In this document: positions 42,060 to 51,083 of the stretch, one piece after another
Numbering within the stretch: position 1 is the first letter of the stretch
How the letters are laid out: each line of letters opens with the position of its first letter
Assembly: GCA_963545085.1 (NCBI GenBank)
Contig: CAUUHV010000001.1
Span: forward strand, 124,001 to 188,000
Reading direction: 5' to 3'
DNA length: 64,000 nucleotides
Source of the DNA: Catonella sp963545085
GTDB lineage: Bacteria; Bacillota; Clostridia; Lachnospirales; Lachnospiraceae
Position numbers and translations under genes: made by a program
Notes under the pieces: model-generated
Database searches by the model: none
Told to the model about the DNA's origin: nothing
What the model saw: only the letters and a program-made list of their open reading frames with translations

Positions 42060-44087
42060 TTATACAATAAATTTGGAAACTTCTTCCTGCAACTCGGTAG
42101 CTATAAGCGCAAGATTTTCGCTTGCATCGGATATATCCTGTATAGACTGCGTCTGCGTATCCACTGAGGAAGAAGCCTCTTCGGTAGTAGCCGCGTTTTC
42201 TTCGGCTATTGCAGAGAGATTTTCAATTACTTTCGTAATATTTTCATTATTTACAACTAATTTTTCGGCTTCTCCGCCAATTTCTTTTACTATTTCCTTG
42301 CTTTTTTCCAAAGCTTCGGATATCTGGCTGAATTTATTTCCTGTTTCCTCTAATTTGAGTTCCTGTTCGGATACGAGATTTTTAGCTAAATTCATAGTAT
42401 TTACAGCCTGTTCGCTTTGTTCTTGTAATCCGGCTATAGTTTCTTTTATATCTCCGGTAAAGCCTGCCGACTGTTCCGCAAGTTTTCTGATTTCATCAGC
42501 TACAACGGCAAATCCCTTGCCGGCTTCTCCGGCTCTTGCAGCCTCTATCGCGGCATTTAAGGCGAGTAAGTTTGTCTGATCCGATATTGACTGTATCATA
42601 TCACTGGCAGTTGATATCTGCTCGGCGCTTTTATTTGTCCGTATTATTATTTCGCCGACTTTTCCCGAGGAAGAGGTAACTTTATCGGTGGCTGTTATCA
42701 AGTCTCTCAGAGCGTTACTTCCTTCTTCTCTTTTGGCGTTTATAAACTCCGTCGAAGCGGACAGTTCGTTCAATATTGTCATAATTCGGTTTAAAAGCCT
42801 GTTTGAACGCTCAATATTTTCCGCGGCGTTTTGAGTATCCTGTGCCTGACTTGTTGCGCCTTGAGCTATGTTTAATACAGCCTGTGCCACTTCGTGTGCA
42901 GCTTCGGAAGTAGACTGCGCCGTAGCTGTAAGTTCCTCGGCTGTAGCCGCTGTATTTTGCGAATGCGAGGATATACTTTTAATTATGTCCGTAATATTTT
43001 CTTTTACAGAAAGAGTCGCTCGGTAAATATCACCGATTTCATCTTTTCTATAGGAATAATCTTTGGTAGGTTCTTTAGTCAAATCGTAATTTGATATATG
43101 TTGCAAATCGATTTTAAGATTATTAAATACTTGGGACAAAAGTTTCGCGAAGGTAAAATGTATAATCAGTAACCCGAATAATGTAAAAGCTGCTGTAAGT
43201 AAAATAAGATTTATTTGTAATTTGTTCAGATTTTCGTATATTTCTTCTTCATTTATGGCTACAAGGGCGATATATCCCCTGGAAGGTATATTGCGAATCG
43301 CGCCGAGCCTTTTTTTGCCGAACCAATTGTATGTTCCCACGCCGTCAGTGCCGTTATCAATATGATACTTGAAAAATTCAGCTACAGGTTTATATGACGA
43401 ATCGCTTGCCGCCTTTTCTATAAGATTAAGTCCGCTTTCGACTATGCTGAAATTCGTATGCCCGACTATATTTGTATTGTTATCATATAAAGCGATATTT
43501 CCCGTTGTGCCCCACTTGAAGTTGCTGCATATATCCGAAATAAAACTTATATTTTTTATACCTGCCAAAACGCCTATAAGCTCTCCGGTATAGGCATCAT
43601 AGCATGGCGCGGATATTACCATTATTTTATCACCGCTTACTGAATCTTTTATAATTGAACTTGTATAGGTTTTGCCTTGAATGGACTCTTTAAAGTATTC
43701 TCTTTCGGAAACATCGAATGTTTTTCCTTCTTTATCCAGATTCATTCCTTTTCCGTTTTTATCAATTTTAAAGAACATTTTAAAGTCGGCGTCTTTAGCT
43801 CTTTTTTCAAAGAAATTCGTCACGTCCTGTTTTGTAAATTCATCATCAAAAAGCATAGGATTGAGCGCGAGCTCTTCAACGATCTTTTCAGTAGTTTCGA
43901 TATCGGAAACAAGTTTCTCAGAAACCTGTTTTGCTATCACTTCCATATCTTCCTCGATTTTTGCTTTAAAGGCCTGTTTTGTAAGGATAGCGCTTATCAA
44001 TAAGATAACAAAACATATTAAACTTATAATTATAAAGCCTCCTAACAGTATTACACCTTTAATGCTTTTAAATCCTGATTTTTTCAT
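42060..44087 (-). CDS. Methyl-accepting chemotaxis protein
   Basis: Full-length chemoreceptor of 675 residues. TM1 at about 11-34 (GVILLGGFIIISLICFVILL), an extracellular dCache-type sensor at about 36-285 (with ISAPCYDAYTGELIGVLAG), TM2 at about 288-310 and a HAMP linker. The signalling coiled coil has the tip DQTNLLALNAAIEAARAGE. The last residues (EEVSKFIV) resemble those of the truncated receptor at the window start, so the two are paralogues with different sensors. A strong GGGAGGAATT site precedes the ATG. Ligand unknown. Confidence 0.95.
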   Translation of the reverse strand: MKKSGFKSIKGVILLGGFIIISLICFVILLISAILTKQAFKAKIEEDMEVIAKQVSEKLVSDIETTEKIVEELALNPMLFDDEFTKQDVTNFFEKRAKDADFKMFFKIDKNGKGMNLDKEGKTFDVSEREYFKESIQGKTYTSSIIKDSVSGDKIMVISAPCYDAYTGELIGVLAGIKNISFISDICSNFKWGTTGNIALYDNNTNIVGHTNFSIVESGLNLIEKAASDSSYKPVAEFFKYHIDNGTDGVGTYNWFGKKRLGAIRNIPSRGYIALVAINEEEIYENLNKLQINLILLTAAFTLFGLLIIHFTFAKLLSQVFNNLKIDLQHISNYDLTKEPTKDYSYRKDEIGDIYRATLSVKENITDIIKSISSHSQNTAATAEELTATAQSTSEAAHEVAQAVLNIAQGATSQAQDTQNAAENIERSNRLLNRIMTILNELSASTEFINAKREEGSNALRDLITATDKVTSSSGKVGEIIIRTNKSAEQISTASDMIQSISDQTNLLALNAAIEAARAGEAGKGFAVVADEIRKLAEQSAGFTGDIKETIAGLQEQSEQAVNTMNLAKNLVSEQELKLEETGNKFSQISEALEKSKEIVKEIGGEAEKLVVNNENITKVIENLSAIAEENAATTEEASSSVDTQTQSIQDISDASENLALIATELQEEVSKFIV

Positions 44088-44464
44088 TTGAATAATTCCT
44101 CCCTCTGTTGTTGTTAAATTACGCCGTAATATTCAAATAATTTTTTTGAATATTCTCATAGAGAAGCTTGATAACATAATATATATAATTGAGTTTCTGC
44201 GTTTTTTCATTTATTAAGCCATGCTTACGAAAAACACGGAAACTCAAGTATATCTACATTATTGTATATTATGCATAAAATATTTATTTTATTATATCAT
44301 TTGTATATTGAGCTTACAATGTCGTTATATGATATTTTGATAAAAAATTTATTCACGTTGCCGGCGAGCCGTATATGTAATCATTGGCTGATAAAAACGG
44401 CTGAAACCCTGACTGTTAACGGAAAAAATTAGTTGCAGCTAACTAAAAAAACGGTCTAATTTTC
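44088..44464. other. Intergenic region with a large hairpin and a palindrome
   Basis: No gene is seen. An inverted repeat at 44189-44208 and 44229-44247 (TTGAGTTTC plus GTTTTT, two mismatches) can form a stem of about 19 bp. A second palindrome, TTAGTT-GCAGCT-AACTAA, lies at 44429-44446, just before the suf promoter. Confidence 0.5.
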
Positions 44465-44493
44465 TTGAAACTTAAGAAAAGGCATAGTATAAT
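44465..44493 (+). promoter_or_regulatory. Sigma-A promoter of the suf operon
   Basis: TTGAAA (44465-44470), a 17-base spacer and a perfect TATAAT (44488-44493). The start site is predicted at about 44500, 53 bases before sufC. Confidence 0.82.
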
Positions 44494-44502
44494 GACATAA
44501 CA

Positions 44503-44527
44503 AATTCGTACTAAAATGGTAGGAATT
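44503..44527 (+). promoter_or_regulatory. Candidate Rrf2-type operator at the suf start site
   Basis: Imperfect palindrome AATTCGTACT-AAAAT-GGTAGGAATT: 8 of 10 positions match between half-sites. It lies directly downstream of the predicted transcription start, where a repressor would stop initiation. Its size and AT-rich centre suit Rrf2-family dimers. The Rrf2 protein at 8863-9297 is a candidate binder; this is inference. Confidence 0.5.
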
Positions 44528-44552
44528 AAAAAATGAAAACAGGAGGACTGTT

Positions 44553-45305
44553 ATGTCGGAGCTATTAAAAGTAAACAATTTGTCGGTAAACATAGATGAT
44601 ACGCCTATATTGAGAAATCTCAGCTTTTCTATAAAGGATGGAGAAACCCACGTGCTGATGGGACCTAACGGAGCGGGAAAGTCAACGCTCGGCTATACTC
44701 TGCTCGGAAGCCCGGAGTATACCGTAACGGGCGGTGAAATCTTTTTTGAAGGAGAGAATCTTGGAGAAGTTTCAACGGATGCTCGCGCAAAAATGGGAAT
44801 GTATCTTTCATTTCAGAACCCTTATGAGATAGCGGGTATAACTCTTGAAGGTTTTTTAAGAAGTGCCGTCAGGGCTGTTACGGGAAAGCCTCTTAAAATA
44901 ATGCAATTTAAAAAAGATTTAAAGGAAGCGCTCGAGCTTTTGCAGATGGACGAGTCTTATGTAAGCAGAGACCTTAATGTGGGCTTTTCAGGCGGAGAGA
45001 AGAAAAAAGCCGAAATCTTGCAGATGCTTATGTTAAGACCTAAACTTGCCATTCTTGACGAAACCGATTCGGGACTTGATGTGGATGCGGTAAAAAAGGT
45101 AAGTAAGGGTATAGAGGCTTATCAGAGAAACAGAGAAGGAGCGCTTCTCATAATTACCCACAGCACAAGAATTCTTGAGCCTCTTAAGGTCGATTATACC
45201 CATATTTTGGTAAAAGGAAGGCTTGTAGAAACGGGAGATGCTTCCCTTGTAACTGAAATAAATAAAAACGGCTTTTCCCGTTTTGAGAATACGGGGGTGG
45301 AGTAA
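44553..45305 (+). CDS. sufC: Fe-S cluster assembly ATPase SufC
   Basis: ABC-type ATPase of the SufBCD scaffold for iron-sulfur clusters. Walker A GPNGAGKSTLG, signature SGGEKKKAEIL and Walker B LAILDETDSGLD are intact. 250 residues. AGGAGG lies seven bases before the ATG. First gene of the five-gene suf operon. Confidence 0.96.
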   Translation: MSELLKVNNLSVNIDDTPILRNLSFSIKDGETHVLMGPNGAGKSTLGYTLLGSPEYTVTGGEIFFEGENLGEVSTDARAKMGMYLSFQNPYEIAGITLEGFLRSAVRAVTGKPLKIMQFKKDLKEALELLQMDESYVSRDLNVGFSGGEKKKAEILQMLMLRPKLAILDETDSGLDVDAVKKVSKGIEAYQRNREGALLIITHSTRILEPLKVDYTHILVKGRLVETGDASLVTEINKNGFSRFENTGVE

Positions 45306-46721
45306 TTGAGCGAAAAGGAAAAAATGGTCATAGATGATGTAGACAGCAGCTTTTATGACTTCAGATATGAGGAAACCGATGATGATTTCTTAAAGCTTGA
45401 TGAGGGGCTTACGACTGAAATTGTAAAGCGGATTTCAAAAGAAAAGAACGACCCGGAGTGGATGGCGCGGTTCAGATTAAAGTCGCTCGAGTTATATAAT
45501 AAAATAGCGATGCCTGATTGGGGACCCGCAATAGACGGTCTTGATATGGACAGAATCATTACTTACGTAAGATCAAAAGAGAATATGAAAACCGACTGGG
45601 AGGATGTACCGGACGATATTAAAAATACCTTTGAAAAGTTAGGTATTCCCGAAGCGGAAAGGAAATCTCTTGCCGGAGTGGGAGCGCAGTATGATTCGGA
45701 GCTTGTGTATCATAACGTAAGAGAAGAGGTGGCGGCATTAGGAGTGGTTTATACCGATCTTGAAAGTGCACTCACGGGCGAGTATTCGGATATGGTGGAG
45801 GAATATTTTATGAAGCTTGTGCCTCCTACCGACCATAAATTCGCGGCTTTGCACGGTGCTGTCTGGTCGGGCGGCTCTTTTGTGTATGTGCCTAAGGGAG
45901 TAAAGGTGGATATTCCGCTTCAGTCGTATTTCAGACTTAATGCTGCAGGAGCGGGACAGTTTGAGCATACGCTTATTATAGTTGATGAAGGAGCGGATTT
46001 ACATTTCATAGAGGGATGTTCGGCGCCTAAGTATAATGTGGCCAATCTTCACGCCGGCTGTGTGGAACTTTATGTAAAGGCGGGCGCAAGGCTTAGATAT
46101 TCAACCATTGAGAACTGGTCAAGGAATATGTATAACCTTAACACCAAAAGGGCGATTGTAGAGGAAAACGGTGTTATAGAGTGGGTTTCAGGCTCATTCG
46201 GCTCTCATGTTTCCTATCTTTATCCTATGAGCATATTGAAAGGAAGAAACTCAAGGGCGGAGTTTACCGGAATAACCTTTTCGGGAAAAGGACAAAACCT
46301 TGATACGGGAGCTAAAATGGTGCATATAGGTGAGGGTACGTCCTCGGTTATAAATACCAAATCGGTGGCAAAGGGCGGCGGAAAAAACACATACCGAAGC
46401 TCGGTAACGGTCGGCAAAGAAGCTAAAAAAAGCAAGGTTTTCGTTTCATGTCAGTCGCTTATGCTTGATTCGGATTCATGTTCGGATACGGTTCCGGTGA
46501 TGGATATAAGAACTGACGATACGGATGTGGGACATGAGGCGAAGATAGGAAGAATAAGTGACGATGCGGTATTTTATCTTATGTCCAGAGGGCTTAGCGA
46601 GGAGGATGCCAAAGCTACTATAGTAAGCGGATTCGCAAATCCCGTTTCAAAAGAGCTGCCTCTTGAATATGCCGTTGAGATGAATAATCTTATCAGGCTT
46701 GAAATGAAAGGAGGTATGTAG
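45306..46721 (+). CDS. sufB: Fe-S cluster assembly scaffold SufB
   Basis: Core scaffold protein of the SufBCD complex, 471 residues. The beta-helix region shows the family motifs AALHGAVWSGGSFVYVPKGV and the region with FIEGCSAPKY, and the C-terminal HEAKIGRISDDAVFYLMSRG. It appears complete. The start is uncertain: TTG 45306 lies directly after the sufC stop, with GGTGGAG rather close; ATG 45324 with AAAAGGAA is the alternative. Confidence 0.95.
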   Translation: MSEKEKMVIDDVDSSFYDFRYEETDDDFLKLDEGLTTEIVKRISKEKNDPEWMARFRLKSLELYNKIAMPDWGPAIDGLDMDRIITYVRSKENMKTDWEDVPDDIKNTFEKLGIPEAERKSLAGVGAQYDSELVYHNVREEVAALGVVYTDLESALTGEYSDMVEEYFMKLVPPTDHKFAALHGAVWSGGSFVYVPKGVKVDIPLQSYFRLNAAGAGQFEHTLIIVDEGADLHFIEGCSAPKYNVANLHAGCVELYVKAGARLRYSTIENWSRNMYNLNTKRAIVEENGVIEWVSGSFGSHVSYLYPMSILKGRNSRAEFTGITFSGKGQNLDTGAKMVHIGEGTSSVINTKSVAKGGGKNTYRSSVTVGKEAKKSKVFVSCQSLMLDSDSCSDTVPVMDIRTDDTDVGHEAKIGRISDDAVFYLMSRGLSEEDAKATIVSGFANPVSKELPLEYAVEMNNLIRLEMKGGM

Positions 46722-47903
46722 ATGAAATTCAGATTACGGGGAAGGGTAAATTATCTTCCTGTAGCCACATTCAGGAAACTTACGGATAATTATGCCGAGG
46801 CGGATTTATCGGCTGAAAAAATAAAAGAGAACGATGTTAAAGATATTTATCTGTCTGAGGGTTTAAATATACTTACCGAAGGTGAGGAATTTGAGAATAT
46901 AGTAAAAATCGCTTCGGCGGTTGAGACCGGAATGGAAGCCTTGAATATAGACACAAAGGCAATGAAGGACAGTCTTTCGGGAGATATAGTAAGCGAAGGA
47001 GTGACCAAAGCGAAATCAAGCGGCATTATAGAGGCTGCAATGGAAGAAGCGGGCATAGCTTTAAAGGTTTTTGTGACTGATAAAGAAGCAAAAATAAAGG
47101 AGCCTGTTAAAATAAATTACAGACCCGACAGCGGAAGCATAGTGGAAAATCACATAATTTATCTGAGAGAAGGCTCTTCACTTACTTTAATACAGATGTT
47201 TGAATCGGAAGATGAAGAGAATAATCTTGTCGGAATAAGGACAAGGGTTTATGCGGAAAAAAATGCGAGTATAAAGCTTGTAAAGGTAAATCTGCTTGGA
47301 AATAAGACTGACAGATTTGACGATATGGGTTTTTATCTGTCAGATGACGCGGAAGCTGAGCTTGTGGAGCTTGAACTTGGCGGAAACAGAGTTTATGCCG
47401 GAGTAAGAACCGAGCTTGTAGGACGAAGGAGCAGGTATTTAAGTGATACCGGCTATCTTTGCAGGGGTGAGAGTCTCCTTGATATGAATTTTATCACAAA
47501 CCATTTAGGGAAGGCTTCAAGCTGCAATATGGACGCAAGCGGCGTACTTATGGACTCGGCGACAAAGGTATACAGAGGAAGCATTGATTTTAAAGAGGGT
47601 GCTAAGGGAGCAAGAGGCTTTGAAACCGAGGAAACTCTGCATTTCAGCCCGAATGTAATAAACAAGTCGGTTCCTCTTATACTCTGTCATGAGGATGATG
47701 TTGAGGGTGATCACGGGGCTACGATAGGACGGCTTGATGATGCTCTCCTTTTCTACATCAATTCGAGAGGAATAGATGCCGAGGCGGCAAAGGAGCTTAT
47801 GACAATGGCAAGAATAAATGCCGTTACGAATAAGATAGAGGATGAAGAAACCGTAGACAGAGTAAGACAGTATGTGAGCGAGGTATTTAATGGTGAAAAA
47901 TAA
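46722..47903 (+). CDS. sufD: Fe-S cluster assembly protein SufD
   Basis: Partner of SufB in the scaffold, 393 residues. Shares the beta-helix end with SufB (DHGATIGRLDDALLFYINSRG, one turn shorter motif) and the RGSIDFKEGAKGARGFE region. It has a helical N-terminal part of about 100 residues. It begins immediately after the sufB stop and overlaps sufS by 14 bases, so the operon is translationally linked. Confidence 0.93.
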   Translation: MKFRLRGRVNYLPVATFRKLTDNYAEADLSAEKIKENDVKDIYLSEGLNILTEGEEFENIVKIASAVETGMEALNIDTKAMKDSLSGDIVSEGVTKAKSSGIIEAAMEEAGIALKVFVTDKEAKIKEPVKINYRPDSGSIVENHIIYLREGSSLTLIQMFESEDEENNLVGIRTRVYAEKNASIKLVKVNLLGNKTDRFDDMGFYLSDDAEAELVELELGGNRVYAGVRTELVGRRSRYLSDTGYLCRGESLLDMNFITNHLGKASSCNMDASGVLMDSATKVYRGSIDFKEGAKGARGFETEETLHFSPNVINKSVPLILCHEDDVEGDHGATIGRLDDALLFYINSRGIDAEAAKELMTMARINAVTNKIEDEETVDRVRQYVSEVFNGEK

Positions 47904-49110
47904 TATCAGAGGGGATTTTGAGGTTTTTACCAAGTATCCCGAACTCATTTATTTTGATAATGCTGCAACAACTCAAAAACCTAAGCAGGTACTTGAAGTT
48001 GTAAAAAAATATTACGAAGAAGAAAACGCGAATCCTTTAAGAGGGGTTTACGATTTATCAGTAAAGGCTACGGAAGTTTATGAAAGTGCGAGAGAAAAGG
48101 CGGCGGCGTTTATAAATGCCGCTTCTTCCTCTGAAATAGTATTTACAAGAAATGCCACCGAAAGTCTTAATCTGATAGCTTACAGCTATGCGCTAAATAC
48201 TCTGAAAGAGGGCGATGAAATAGTTATTACCGTGGCAGAGCATCACAGCAATATATTACCTTGGCAGATGGCGGCATCAAAGACAGGAGCTAAACTTATT
48301 TATCTTTATCCGGATAATCAGGGAAATTTTTCCGATGATGAAATAGAGCTTAAAATAACGGATAAGGCTAAAATAGTGGCTATAGCTCATATTTCAAATG
48401 TCTTAGGCTGCCTTAATCCTGTGGAAAAGGTGATTAAAAAGGCTCACTCGGCGGGAGCGGTCGCGGTTATTGACGGGGCTCAGAGCGTACCGCATATAAA
48501 AGTGGATGTAAAGGCTCTTGACGCTGATTTTTATGTATTTTCGGGGCATAAGATGCTTGCCCCTATGGGTATAGGAGTGCTTTACGGAAAGAAAGCTCTG
48601 CTTGAAGCCATGCCTCCGTTTTTAACCGGCGGAGAGATGATAGAATATGTGGATATAGATAAGGCGACATTCGCGGAGGCTCCTAATAAATTCGAGGCGG
48701 GGACAGTGAATGTAGGCGCCGCGGCAGGGCTTGCGGCGGCTATAGATTATATAAATGAGATTGGCTTTGATTATATAGAGGAAGCGGAACTGAGGCTTAC
48801 AAAAAGGATAATGGACGGAATGAGGGAACTTTCTTATATAAATATAATAGGAAGTGAAAATCCCGAAAATCATCACGGCATAGTTACATTTACCGTAAAT
48901 GATGTCCATCCTCATGATGTCGCGTCCATTTTAAATGAGGAAAAGGCGGCTATAAGGGCGGGACACCACTGCGCGCAGCCGTTGATGAAGTATTTGGGAC
49001 TTAACGCTACGGATAGAGCAAGTGTGTATTTCTATAACACAGATGATGAAGCCGACAGATTTTTGAAAGCGCTTACTAAGGTAAGGGGGTGGTTAGGATA
49101 TGGAGCTTAA
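47890..49110 (+). CDS. sufS: Cysteine desulfurase SufS
   Basis: PLP enzyme that takes sulfur from cysteine. The N-terminal LIYFDNAATTQKP, the His in AEHHSNILPW, the PLP lysine in FSGHKMLAPMG and the catalytic Cys in RAGHHCAQPLMK are all visible. 406 residues, group II desulfurase. Hands sulfur to SufU, encoded next with an 11-base overlap. Confidence 0.96.
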   Translation: MVKNNIRGDFEVFTKYPELIYFDNAATTQKPKQVLEVVKKYYEEENANPLRGVYDLSVKATEVYESAREKAAAFINAASSSEIVFTRNATESLNLIAYSYALNTLKEGDEIVITVAEHHSNILPWQMAASKTGAKLIYLYPDNQGNFSDDEIELKITDKAKIVAIAHISNVLGCLNPVEKVIKKAHSAGAVAVIDGAQSVPHIKVDVKALDADFYVFSGHKMLAPMGIGVLYGKKALLEAMPPFLTGGEMIEYVDIDKATFAEAPNKFEAGTVNVGAAAGLAAAIDYINEIGFDYIEEAELRLTKRIMDGMRELSYINIIGSENPENHHGIVTFTVNDVHPHDVASILNEEKAAIRAGHHCAQPLMKYLGLNATDRASVYFYNTDDEADRFLKALTKVRGWLGYGA

Positions 49111-49528
49111 ACAGATTTACGGGGAGATTCTCACTGAACATAATATGAACCCGAACAATAAAAGAAGTATAGAAAATCCGACAATAGAACTAAGAGGAGT
49201 CAATCCGAGCTGCGGTGACGATATTACTCTTCAATTAAAGATAGAGGACGGAAAGGTTACGGACGGCGGCTATATAGGGAGCGGCTGTGCCGTTTCGCAG
49301 GCTTCTGCGGACATGATGCTTGATCTTATGATAGGAAAAAGTAAAGAGGAGGCGTTGAGGTTAGCGGAGCTTTTTACGAAAATGATAAAAGGTGAAGAAA
49401 AAGATGACGAAGCTCTTTCGGTGCTTGATGAAGCGGTAGCATTAAAAGATATTTCACATATGCCGGCAAGAGTTAAATGCGCTTTGCTCGGATGGCGTAC
49501 AATGAAGGAAATGTTGGAGGATGAGTAA
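49100..49528 (+). CDS. sufU: Zinc-dependent sulfurtransferase SufU
   Basis: Accepts persulfide sulfur from SufS and passes it to SufBCD. The zinc ligands of the family are present: Cys38 and Asp40 (NPSCGDD), Cys63 (GSGCAVS) and Cys127 (RVKCALLGW). 142 residues, with the insertion typical of SufU compared with IscU. Ends the operon; a small CCGAAA/TTTCGG hairpin overlaps the region after its stop, without a T-tract. Confidence 0.95.
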   Translation: MELKQIYGEILTEHNMNPNNKRSIENPTIELRGVNPSCGDDITLQLKIEDGKVTDGGYIGSGCAVSQASADMMLDLMIGKSKEEALRLAELFTKMIKGEEKDDEALSVLDEAVALKDISHMPARVKCALLGWRTMKEMLEDE

Positions 49529-49644
49529 TCCGAAATTTTTTCGGAAAAAGTGAACAAATTTAACAGGAAAAAATAGGAAAAAAATTAGGCTGATTTTAAC
49601 TAAAAATAAGCAACTTTTTCTACATCCGATATTCCTAAAACTAC

Positions 49645-49673
49645 TTGCGTTAAGAAGTATAAACATATATACT
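49645..49673 (+). promoter_or_regulatory. Promoter of the 52-residue protein
   Basis: TTGCGT (49645-49650), a 17-base spacer, TATACT (49668-49673), 33 bases before the ATG. Confidence 0.6.
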
Positions 49674-49706
49674 GTATCCAGACAAGCAAGTTTGGAGGAA
49701 AATCGG

Positions 49707-49865
49707 ATGAATAATTTTTTTAGCGCTGAGGATCTTGAACTTTTAAACGAAGAACTCGAGATAATGGAACATTCGGAAATTAAAAAAGAAGAAGATGATC
49801 CGGAAATGGACGCTTCAAAGAGAAGATATCTTGAAATTATAAAAAAGCATAAGGAAGATAAGTAA
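49707..49865 (+). CDS. Small acidic hypothetical protein (52 aa)
   Basis: A frame of 52 codons with a strong GGAGGAAAA ribosome site and its own promoter. The protein is highly charged and helical: MNNFFSAEDLELLNEELE, an acidic middle with EEDDPEMD and a basic end (KRRYLEIIKKHKEDK). No membrane segment or cysteine. The ordered acidic-to-basic helices suggest a small binding protein; function unknown. It stands alone between suf and tad. Confidence 0.65.
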   Translation: MNNFFSAEDLELLNEELEIMEHSEIKKEEDDPEMDASKRRYLEIIKKHKEDK

Positions 49866-50180
49866 AATTCAAGCGGTTTATACTGTATTTCTCAGGTTTT
49901 GGAAACTCCTTCCCCGCAGCGGTGCATGTGCGGGAAGGAGGCTTATGAGGTCTGAATTCTTTAAATCTTAATAAATCTTAAATAATTTTTTGAAATCCTG
50001 ATAATTAAATTTTAACGGACTGTTTTTATTCAAAACATAGGTGTTTTTTGTGTGCGTATTTTAATGAAAACAGGCTTAATAATGTCGTGCCGTTTATACG
50101 AAAACAAGCTCCCCGATACAGGCGGCAAAAGCATATTGGCTTGAAAGATTTGATTTACGGCGGGAGGAGGTGATCAATGA
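49866..50180 (+). other. Intergenic region with a strong hairpin before the Tad operon
   Basis: CTCCTTCCCCGCA / TGCGGGAAGGAG (49906-49940) forms a stem of about 12 bp with one bulge, 40 bases after the small gene. No T-tract follows, so it may be an RNA end protector or processing site. The rest is AT-rich, with no gene and no clear promoter; the Tad operon promoter should lie here. Confidence 0.5.
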
Positions 50181-51083
50181 TTGAAAGAGAGAGCCCTTAT
50201 AATTTTGGACGAGCCGGAATATGCGGGAGCTCTTGCGGACAGGCTGAATCGTTCAAAGGAGCTTGACCTCCTGGTGCTTAATTTTGCTTCTGAATCCGAT
50301 GTTTTAAAGCATATTGAAGAATATAAGGATATATATTTGCTTGTAAATGAAAATAAAAAAACGGAGGAAATATCTCCGAGTTTTGAGGAAGGACATATTA
50401 TTGTCTTGGCTGAAAACAGAGGAGGTGAAAAAAACGGTCCGTGGATATATAAGTACCAGTCTGCAACACTTATAACCAAAGAAATAATTTCTCTGATATC
50501 GGACAGAGCTTTTGAAAGGATAGAGGCTGAAAATAAAATATATACCGTATTTTCACCCAAAAACGCATTGGAACGTGAAGAATATGCGAAGGTGCTGTGC
50601 CGGGATTTGAATGAAAAGGGTTCCGTGCTTTATCTCGATATGGAGACATTTTCTTCCGAGGGACAAACAGACGGAGAAACAGAAAGAGGTATGTCCGAGC
50701 TTATTTATTATATAAAAAAGGGAGGGGAGCAGCTTAAGTGGAAGCTTAAATCCGTAATAAAATCGGACGGGATGTCTGGCAGGATACTTCCGGTGAGGTG
50801 CTCTCTTGATCTTTTTGAATTAAACGGAGAGGATATGAAAAGGCTCATAGGCATTTTGGAAGAAATGACCGAATATACATTCATAATTATAAATTTAGGC
50901 TTTTATAATAATGCCGCTTCGACTCTGTTTTCTTTAAGCTCACATATAGATGTGGTAGTGACAAGAGGTAAAGGAAGCAAGGAGAGCGCGGATTATTTTA
51001 TGGAAGAGCTTAGACTGATGAAGCGGAAAGATATAGAAAGGAGGGTACAGATAGTAGAATTTGAAGCGAACACTTTCATGTAA
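50181..51083 (+). CDS. tadZ: TadZ/CpaE-like pilus localisation protein with degenerate ATPase site
   Basis: 300 residues: a receiver-like N-terminal part and a MinD/ParA-like second half. At the Walker A position it reads FSPKNALEREEYAKVL instead of the glycine- and lysine-rich P-loop, so ATP binding is doubtful. The strands LYLDMETFS and FIIINLGFY keep the ParA-type order. TadZ proteins set the cell position of Tad pili. The start is TTG 50181; an in-frame stop lies directly before it (50178-50180) and GGAGGAGG ten bases upstream. First gene of the Tad operon. Confidence 0.75.
   Translation: MKERALIILDEPEYAGALADRLNRSKELDLLVLNFASESDVLKHIEEYKDIYLLVNENKKTEEISPSFEEGHIIVLAENRGGEKNGPWIYKYQSATLITKEIISLISDRAFERIEAENKIYTVFSPKNALEREEYAKVLCRDLNEKGSVLYLDMETFSSEGQTDGETERGMSELIYYIKKGGEQLKWKLKSVIKSDGMSGRILPVRCSLDLFELNGEDMKRLIGILEEMTEYTFIIINLGFYNNAASTLFSLSSHIDVVVTRGKGSKESADYFMEELRLMKRKDIERRVQIVEFEANTFM

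Noticed and set aside
41958..42167. 69-residue plus-strand frame next to the second chemoreceptor
   Set aside because: It runs through the receptor's terminator hairpin and its last third is antisense to the receptor; no support beyond an open frame.
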